NCBI RefSeq assembly: GCF_025685625.1
Contig: NZ_JAGSYI010000001.1
Location: 248,001 to 312,000 of the forward strand
Length of the DNA: 64,000 nt
Source: Acidicapsa acidisoli
Lineage (GTDB): Bacteria; Acidobacteriota; Terriglobia; Terriglobales; Acidobacteriaceae
Reading direction: 5' to 3'
Part shown: positions 58,579 to 64,000 of the stretch, in pieces
How the letters are laid out: every line of letters begins with the position of its first letter
Numbering within the stretch: position 1 is the stretch's first letter
Translations under genes and position numbers: made by a program
The notes under the pieces: model-generated
Told to the model about the DNA's origin: nothing
Databases searched by the model: none
The model's input: only the letters and a program-made list of their open reading frames with translations

Positions 58579-61407
58579 CTACTGCAGCAGGGTTCCCTGC
58601 TCGTCTTCCTTGATGTCTTCCGGCGGAATGACGACCGCTGCCGCGACCTTATCGTCCGGTTCAAGATTCAGCAGCTTCACGCCCTGCGTCGAACGGCCTG
58701 CCTCGCGAATGGTCTTGGTATCGATGCGGATCATCTTGCCGAACTGGCTGATCACCATCAATTCCGATGTCTCATCCACCGGCAGAATGGCCTGGCTCTT
58801 GCCGACCTTCGGGGTTGCCTTCAGATTGTTGACGCCCTGCGCACCGCGCGCTGTCAGGCGATATTCGTCGATGTCCGTTCGCTTGCCGAAGCCGTTCTCC
58901 GTGACGGTAAGAATCAAGTTCCTGCCTACGCCGAGGCGTTCGTCGAGAGCCTTGAGAGCCTTCCACGCCACTTCTGAGGATTTCTCAGCAGCCTTCTCCG
59001 CTGCCTTCAGAACCTCATCGTCGGGATTGCCGTTTCGGCGATCTTCACGCGCCTTCTGCAAGGCTTCTCGTGCTTCCGAGAGTTCGTTGCGCAAAGCTTC
59101 CAGCTTGCTGGTCAGGTTCAACTTCGCCGCACACTCATCGCGGTTCCGATCCCGCGTTTCATCGGTGACGGTGATGGCAACGCCAATCACCTCGTCGCCC
59201 TTCTTGAGTGAAATGCCCTTATTGCCGGCGGCGTTTCGTCCCATGGGCCGCAATCCGATCCCGCTGCGTTCCGGGTCGTATTCTTCGATGAAACGAATGG
59301 CCATGCCCTCGCGCGTGGCGAGGAAGATCGTCTGCTTGCCGTCGGTGATGGCCGCTTCGATCAGGTCATCGCTCTTTTCAATGGCGATGGCGATAATGCC
59401 GCGCGCCATGACGTTGCTGAAGTCCTTGAGCGGCGTCTTCTTGACGATGCCATTGCGCGTCGCGAAAAGGATGAATTTACCCTCTTCTTCCAGATTGCGC
59501 ACAGGGAGGATGGTGACGACTTTTTCACCCGCTTGCAGATTGAGCAGGCTCTGCATCGACTTGCCCTTGCCCGCCGCGCTCACGTCCGGCACTTCGTAGA
59601 CCTTGACCCAGTAAACGCGGCCCGTATTGGTAAAGCAGAGCAGGTAAGCATGGGTCGAGTCGATAATGAGCTGCGCGACAAAGTCTTCCTCGCGCGTCTT
59701 CATGCCGGTGCGTCCGGTGCCGCCGCGGCGCTGCTGGCGATAGATCGAGATCGGCGTCCGCTTCAGATAGCCCTGGTGGCTGACAGTGATGGCCACCTGC
59801 TCATCGGCGATCAGGTCTTCCATCTGCAGCTCGGCGGTCTCGTCGACAATGATGGTGCGGCGTGCATCGCCATACTTGTCGCGAACGTCTTCCAGCTCCT
59901 TCACGATAACGGCGCGAAGCTTTGGCTCGCTGGCCAGAATCAGCTCATATTCCGCAATGCGCAGCCGGATTTCGCCCAGTTCTTTGAGGATTTCGTCGAC
60001 CGAAAGCTGCGTAAGACGATAGAGCTGCAATTCGAGAATGGCGTCGATCTGCCGATAGGTCAGGCCGCGCTCTTCGGCGGGAAGCCTCTCGCGATTCAGG
60101 TTAACGACGATCTCAACACCCTTGCCCCAGACGTAGAGATTTTCCCTCGCCTCGGCACGCGAAGCCGATCCGCGAATGATGCGGATGACCGAGTCGAGAT
60201 TGTCGAGGGCGATCTTGTAGCCCTCTAAGACATGCTCGCGCTCGCGGGCCTTGCGCAAAAGATACACTGTCCGGCGACGGACAACTTCCACGCGATGATC
60301 GATGAAGCATCGGATGGCTGCAGCCAGTCCAAGCTCTCGCGGCTGGCCGTTGACCACCGCGAGGAAGATCATCGAGAAGCTTTCCTGCATCTGCGTGTGC
60401 TTGTAGAGCTGGTTGAGCACAATCTCCGGCTGCGAGCCGCGCTTCAGTTCGATCACGATGCGCATGCCATCGCGGTCGCTCTCGTCACGGACGTCGCTGA
60501 TCTCGTCGACGATCTTCTCGTTGACCAGTTCGGCAATCCGCTCAATGAGTTTGGATTTGTTGACCTGGTAAGGGATCTCGTTGACGATGATCGCCAGCTT
60601 TTCCTTGGTAAGCTGCTCGGTGGCCACCTTGGCGCGCATCAGGAATCGTCCGCGGCCCGTCGTGTAGGCCTGCGCGATGCCGGTCTTCCCGAAGATGAAT
60701 CCGCCGGTCGGAAAATCCGGCCCCTGAACGTGCTTCAGGACTTCCAGCAACCCGGCCTTCGGATCGTTCACCAGCGCAATCGTGGCGTTCACAATCTCGG
60801 TCAGGTTATGCGGAGGAATGTTAGTCGCCATGCCGACGGCGATTCCGTTCGAACCGTTGACAATCAGCGTAGGAATGCGCGTTGGCAGAACGGAAGGCTC
60901 GGAGGTCGATTCGTCGTAGTTGGGGACAAAGTCGACCGTCTCCATCTCGATATCGGCCAGCATTTCGCCGGCGATACGCTGCAGGCGGCATTCCGTATAA
61001 CGCATCGCCGCCGGCGGGTCGCCATCGACTGAGCCAAAGTTTCCCTGGCCGTCGATCAGCGGATAACGCATCGAGAAGGGCTGCGCCAGCCGCACCATCG
61101 TGTCGTAAATCGCCGAGTCGCCGTGGGGATGGTAAACACCCATGGTCTGGCCGACAACCTTGGCGCACTTGGTGTACTTCTTATTGTGCTCCAGGCCCAT
61201 CTCGCTCATCGCATACAGCACGCGGCGATGCACAGGCTTGAGGCCGTCGCGAATGTCAGGCAATGCGCGCCCGATGATGACCGACATCGAGTAGTCGAGA
61301 TAACTGCGGCGCATCTCGTCTTCGATGTTGATGGAAACCACATTGGAACCGCTGTTCGGCGGGCCGCCAGCTTCAAGAGGGAGTTGCGGATTCTGATCGT
61401 CTGCCAT
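58579..61407 (-). CDS. gyrA: DNA gyrase subunit A with an insertion in the C-terminal domain
   Basis: A 942-residue breakage-reunion subunit of gyrase. The catalytic Tyr is Y137 in [11 protein letters not shown]. The quinolone region [20 protein letters not shown] keeps the Ser (98) and Asp (102) of sensitive enzymes. The GyrA box is present as [12 protein letters not shown], so negative supercoiling is expected. Residues about 749-829 form an additional charged, helical insertion between two blades of the C-terminal beta-pinwheel, with [20 protein letters not shown] and [20 protein letters not shown]. The ATG at 61407 has no Shine-Dalgarno. Confidence 0.96.
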   Translation of the reverse strand: MADDQNPQLPLEAGGPPNSGSNVVSINIEDEMRRSYLDYSMSVIIGRALPDIRDGLKPVHRRVLYAMSEMGLEHNKKYTKCAKVVGQTMGVYHPHGDSAIYDTMVRLAQPFSMRYPLIDGQGNFGSVDGDPPAAMRYTECRLQRIAGEMLADIEMETVDFVPNYDESTSEPSVLPTRIPTLIVNGSNGIAVGMATNIPPHNLTEIVNATIALVNDPKAGLLEVLKHVQGPDFPTGGFIFGKTGIAQAYTTGRGRFLMRAKVATEQLTKEKLAIIVNEIPYQVNKSKLIERIAELVNEKIVDEISDVRDESDRDGMRIVIELKRGSQPEIVLNQLYKHTQMQESFSMIFLAVVNGQPRELGLAAAIRCFIDHRVEVVRRRTVYLLRKAREREHVLEGYKIALDNLDSVIRIIRGSASRAEARENLYVWGKGVEIVVNLNRERLPAEERGLTYRQIDAILELQLYRLTQLSVDEILKELGEIRLRIAEYELILASEPKLRAVIVKELEDVRDKYGDARRTIIVDETAELQMEDLIADEQVAITVSHQGYLKRTPISIYRQQRRGGTGRTGMKTREEDFVAQLIIDSTHAYLLCFTNTGRVYWVKVYEVPDVSAAGKGKSMQSLLNLQAGEKVVTILPVRNLEEEGKFILFATRNGIVKKTPLKDFSNVMARGIIAIAIEKSDDLIEAAITDGKQTIFLATREGMAIRFIEEYDPERSGIGLRPMGRNAAGNKGISLKKGDEVIGVAITVTDETRDRNRDECAAKLNLTSKLEALRNELSEAREALQKAREDRRNGNPDDEVLKAAEKAAEKSSEVAWKALKALDERLGVGRNLILTVTENGFGKRTDIDEYRLTARGAQGVNNLKATPKVGKSQAILPVDETSELMVISQFGKMIRIDTKTIREAGRSTQGVKLLNLEPDDKVAAAVVIPPEDIKEDEQGTLLQ

Positions 61408-61481
61408 AGTTGTGGATGCGAGCGAAGGGGCGGGATGGAAGCGATTTAGGACTAGCCTGAGCTTCGCGAGCTACTATCGTT

Positions 61482-61511
61482 ATTTTAGTTGTTTGGACCC
61501 TGAAATAGCAA
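61482..61511 (-). promoter_or_regulatory. Candidate gyrA promoter
   Basis: On the minus strand TTGCTA (61511-61506) and TAAAAT (61487-61482) are spaced by 18 bases. They lie about 75 bases before the gyrA ATG, in an AT-rich stretch of the 305-base gap 61408-61712 that otherwise holds no supported gene. Confidence 0.4.
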
Positions 61512-61712
61512 GGCTTGAACCGGCGAATAAGTCTTTATTTTACTTATACTTACTACTTCTATCCGATTGCCCTACCGAAGCGTATCGAAGATTCCCAGCG
61601 AGCGATGAATTTTGAGCGGATTTTGGGGACGTAATCGAGCCTCCGGACAGCTTCCGTACAACTGCTCAGGCACCGTAACCATCTGAAAATGGGGTAGACA
61701 AGGAGACTCACG

Positions 61713-61940
61713 ATGGCCACAACAGCTACGGCTAAGAAGGACAACGCAAAGAAATCGTCCGCGCGAAAATACTCCCCAGCCGCCTCAAAGAGCGTGGAAA
61801 CCGAAATGAAAGCAATGAAGGAAGGAAAGCTCAAAAGCGGACGCAGCGGCAAGAAGGTAACCGACCCGAAACAGGCCATTGCCATCGGGCTCTCCAAGGC
61901 TCGGAAAGAAGGCGCAAAAGTTCCGCCGGAAAAATCCTAA
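61713..61940 (+). CDS. Small basic protein, DUF6496-like
   Basis: A 75-residue Lys/Ala/Ser-rich protein with KYSPAASKSVETEMKAMKEG and KVTDPKQAIAIGLSKARKEG, matching the small DUF6496 proteins I remember. The length and basic charge suggest nucleic-acid contact, but no function is established. AGGAG lies 7 bases before the ATG. It is convergent with the membrane-protein gene, leaving 4 bases between stops. Confidence 0.82.
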   Translation: MATTATAKKDNAKKSSARKYSPAASKSVETEMKAMKEGKLKSGRSGKKVTDPKQAIAIGLSKARKEGAKVPPEKS

Positions 61941-61944
61941 CCGC

Positions 61945-63156
61945 CTACAGCAACCCCGGCAAAGTGAGAACGCAGAAAACCGCCTGGAGCACAACAATTG
62001 CACCGCACGCCGCGATCGCGACCCTGCCTCGGACCGTCTCATACGAATCGGCGAAGACCCCGGCGATGAAGGTAAGCAAGAATGGCAACGCCCAAAGCAG
62101 CGGATTCCCCGGCACGCCCGCCGTAATAACAAAAATCAAAAGCAGCGTCACCAGAAACGGCGTCGTATTTCCGAAATAAAGCGTCTTGCGCAAGGCAAAG
62201 TAAAGCAGCAGTGCGGCGCCGGTCGCCACAGTAATCCCGGCATTTGAGATGTTCCAGAAGAAATGCCACGCCGGGCCGAAGGAAAATCCGATCTGCGCCG
62301 CGTCCGAGCGAAAGAGATAGCTGAAAGCGTCCGGCGAAAAACCGTAACACGCAAACAGCAAGATGAATGCCGCAATGGTCGACTCAAGCAGCACGGGCAT
62401 CACCTGGCTCCGGCGTCCTTCCGCGATCCATAACATGAAGAACAGTCCCAATAACACCAGCACCGGCAGCGCCGCGATATGCGAAGCCGCAACCACCGCG
62501 AAGCAGACCGTGAGCAACACAATCCTGGGACGCCATTTTCGCCGTGGGCCTTGCATCGCATGCGCCACGCCGATGCACGTGTAGAGGCCGCCAAAGAAGC
62601 CCAGCGCCGTAAGAATCTCAGGATTAGGAGCAACCGACGCCCGCAGAACCTCCGGCGAGAAAACATACAGCGCCAACGCCGTATACCCGCCCAGATTGCC
62701 AAAGAGCCGCCGCGTCACCCACCACAGCGCCCCGCCCAATCCCACCCCGGAAGCGATAAACGGCAGCCGCAGGAGCAGCAGGACATGCGTCATCTGGTGG
62801 CGCAGTTCCCAGGTCGAAGTGGGCGCGTCGAGTGTCTGGACAACCTTGTCTTCCGGCTTGCGAAAGTTGTCCGCCAGCCGCTCATACGCCAGATTGAGCG
62901 TCAGCGGCAGCCCTGCCACGCGATACGCCAGTACGCCGTCGTGAATATTCCCGCAGGACGTAAAATATCCAGCCAGAGGCGAAGGCCGTTCCCACATTTC
63001 GCGGCCGCAGCGTGCGTACTGGTAGTCGCGCTCGGTAAGGTCCTGGTGAGCGGTGAGCCAGAACGCCTGCGCCAGAAACAGTAGCAACAACCCCGCCGCG
63101 ATGCGCTGGGGCAGATTGAATCGGAAACGGCGAAGAGTCGCGAAACGAAGGGTCAT
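61945..63156 (-). CDS. Polytopic membrane protein, possibly GT-C glycosyltransferase-like
   Basis: A 403-residue protein with about ten spans (RIAAGLLLLFLAQAFWLTA, YTALALYVFSPEVLRASVAP, IVLLTVCFAVVAASHIAALP, FLVTLLLIFVITAGV). The first periplasmic loop after span 1 carries ERDYQYARCGREMW, where GT-C enzymes of family 39/83 hold a catalytic Asp. VFSPEVLRASVAPNPEILTA is also like dolichol-mannosyltransferase-type enzymes. The match is weak, so only the membrane topology is firm. Confidence 0.65.
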   Translation of the reverse strand: MTLRFATLRRFRFNLPQRIAAGLLLLFLAQAFWLTAHQDLTERDYQYARCGREMWERPSPLAGYFTSCGNIHDGVLAYRVAGLPLTLNLAYERLADNFRKPEDKVVQTLDAPTSTWELRHQMTHVLLLLRLPFIASGVGLGGALWWVTRRLFGNLGGYTALALYVFSPEVLRASVAPNPEILTALGFFGGLYTCIGVAHAMQGPRRKWRPRIVLLTVCFAVVAASHIAALPVLVLLGLFFMLWIAEGRRSQVMPVLLESTIAAFILLFACYGFSPDAFSYLFRSDAAQIGFSFGPAWHFFWNISNAGITVATGAALLLYFALRKTLYFGNTTPFLVTLLLIFVITAGVPGNPLLWALPFLLTFIAGVFADSYETVRGRVAIAACGAIVVLQAVFCVLTLPGLL

Positions 63157-63225
63157 CCTGACGATACGGGTCCTGACCCAGTTTACCGGAGCCAGGTCAG
63201 AACCCGTCTTGCACTGAGAACGACT

Positions 63226-64000
63226 TCAATTGCGTGTATTCGTAATCGCCGCCGCGCTGGAATCGCCCTGCCCGAGCTTGCGATGAAAGAGATCGAGCGC
63301 CAGCGTCATGCACTGCCGCGCCAGTTCCGGATCGTACCGCGCGCCTTCGTCCCGCAAGAATGCGTGCGCTCCGTTTACCTCATGCCAGGTAAATACCGCT
63401 CCTACCTCATTGAGCCGATTCAACACGGCCATCCTGCCTTCCAGCGGGATATGCGGGTCCTGCCGTCCCCAGATCATCAGCAACTCGCCTTTGATATCTG
63501 AAGCCCGCTGCAGAGAATCGTCGTTCATGCCCTTGCCCAGGCTGTGCTTGTGGATATCCGTCGCATAGAAGCAGACCGTCGCCCGCACATCCGGATTCAG
63601 TGCTGTCCGATACGCCAGATGCCCGCCGATGCAAATCCCCATTGCTCCAAGCTGCCCGGTGCAATCCGGACGTGAAGCAAGATGGTCCAGCGCCGCACGC
63701 GCATCGGCATCGTAGCTGGCCAGTTCCTTGGTCGTCTTGAGCGTATTCCCGCGGTCGGTACCGGGCTTGTCATACGCGAGCACGGTGCCCGGCGCTTCGA
63801 ACTCGTGATAAATCTCCGGCATTGCGACGATATACCCGTGTCCGGCCAGCATCGCCGCAATGCGCGCTACCGGCCCTGTGATCTGAAAAATCTCTGAATA
63901 AAAGACAACTCCCGGGTACTTTCCCGGCGCTGCAGGATGAACAATGTGGGTCCGCATCGGCCCCCAAGCAGTAGTCAACTCAACCTGTTCTTCAACGACG
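63226..64000 (-). CDS. Dienelactone-hydrolase-family protein, 5' end cut by window
   Basis: The reverse strand is open to the window end, reading VVEEQVELTTAWGPMRTHIV, so the start lies outside. The visible 257 residues show YPGVVFYSEIFQITGPVARI, the nucleophile elbow LGAMGICIGGHLAYR (Cys as in dienelactone hydrolase), the Asp region LLMIWGRQDPHIPLEGR and His in VNGAHAFLRDEG. There is no signal peptide, unlike the dienelactone hydrolase at 45.1 kb. A TTG at 63978 is not the likely start because good sequence precedes it. Confidence 0.88.
   Translation of the reverse strand, partial: VVEEQVELTTAWGPMRTHIVHPAAPGKYPGVVFYSEIFQITGPVARIAAMLAGHGYIVAMPEIYHEFEAPGTVLAYDKPGTDRGNTLKTTKELASYDADARAALDHLASRPDCTGQLGAMGICIGGHLAYRTALNPDVRATVCFYATDIHKHSLGKGMNDDSLQRASDIKGELLMIWGRQDPHIPLEGRMAVLNRLNEVGAVFTWHEVNGAHAFLRDEGARYDPELARQCMTLALDLFHRKLGQGDSSAAAITNTRN

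Noticed and set aside
1-64000. CRISPR arrays, insertion sequences, prophage genes, rRNA or tRNA genes
   Set aside because: No regularly spaced repeats, transposase or integrase motifs, rRNA segments or tRNA-like T-arms were seen on reading the window; short tRNA genes could still have been missed by eye.

Overview
The window is a chromosomal segment of a moderately GC-rich, didermic bacterium, most likely an Acidobacteriota member of the class Terriglobia (subdivision 1). This is an inference from family content: an acidobacterial-type VWFA secreted protein, a YXWGXW-repeat lipoprotein, a DUF5916 outer-membrane protein with an N-terminal carbohydrate-binding-like domain, S10 and S9 peptidases, and tandem membrane-anchored SpoIIE/PP2C phosphatases, next to ordinary housekeeping genes. 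No rRNA, tRNA, CRISPR array, insertion sequence or prophage was found.

Layout. 1-3.5 kb: 3' part of hemL, divergent from a DCC thiol oxidoreductase and an overlapping purM-purN pair. 3.8-8.5 kb: a small orphan gene, an HtrA protease, an AT-richer acyltransferase, and coaE-folD. 8.6-15.1 kb: three tandem paralogous periplasmic-sensor/7TM/PP2C phosphatases. 15.1-19.3 kb: a hypothetical gene, a small gene broken by an in-frame stop, tyrS, and the YXWGXW lipoprotein. 19.4-25.3 kb: an MFS exporter, the lgt-like/rluD/VWA cluster, a 450-base gap with a compact three-way-junction fold, an EF-hand protein and a DUF4870 protein. 25.7-32.2 kb: a MHYT-GGDEF-EAL protein, an S10 peptidase, a catalase-like protein and two unknown genes. 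32.3-37.6 kb: rpmI-rplT-pheS-pheT-(coiled-coil gene)-zapA, all on the minus strand. 37.7-43.5 kb: DUF429, DUF5916 and S9 peptidase genes, which separate this cluster from infC (43.6-44.2 kb). 44.4-49.2 kb: an NAD(P)-binding oxidoreductase, a dienelactone hydrolase, mtaB, an MFS transporter and a hypothetical gene. 49.2-55.8 kb: rpsA, a HIT hydrolase, rmuC and acpP-fabF. 55.9-64 kb: YIP1, DinB and DUF5715 genes, gyrA, a DUF6496 protein, a polytopic membrane protein and a dienelactone hydrolase cut by the window end.

Working together: the translation block (infC, rpmI, rplT, pheST, tyrS, rpsA, mtaB, rluD), fatty-acid synthesis (acpP, fabF), purine and one-carbon metabolism (purM, purN, folD) and envelope functions dominate. 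The points most worth a second look are the triple phosphatase array, an apparent AUC start codon for infC behind a near-perfect Shine-Dalgarno, an ~80-residue charged insertion in the GyrA C-terminal domain, a PheT without the OB-fold tRNA-binding domain, an Lgt-like protein lacking canonical active-site residues, a small gene broken inside its most conserved motif, and the zero-linker three-way junction near 23.95 kb.
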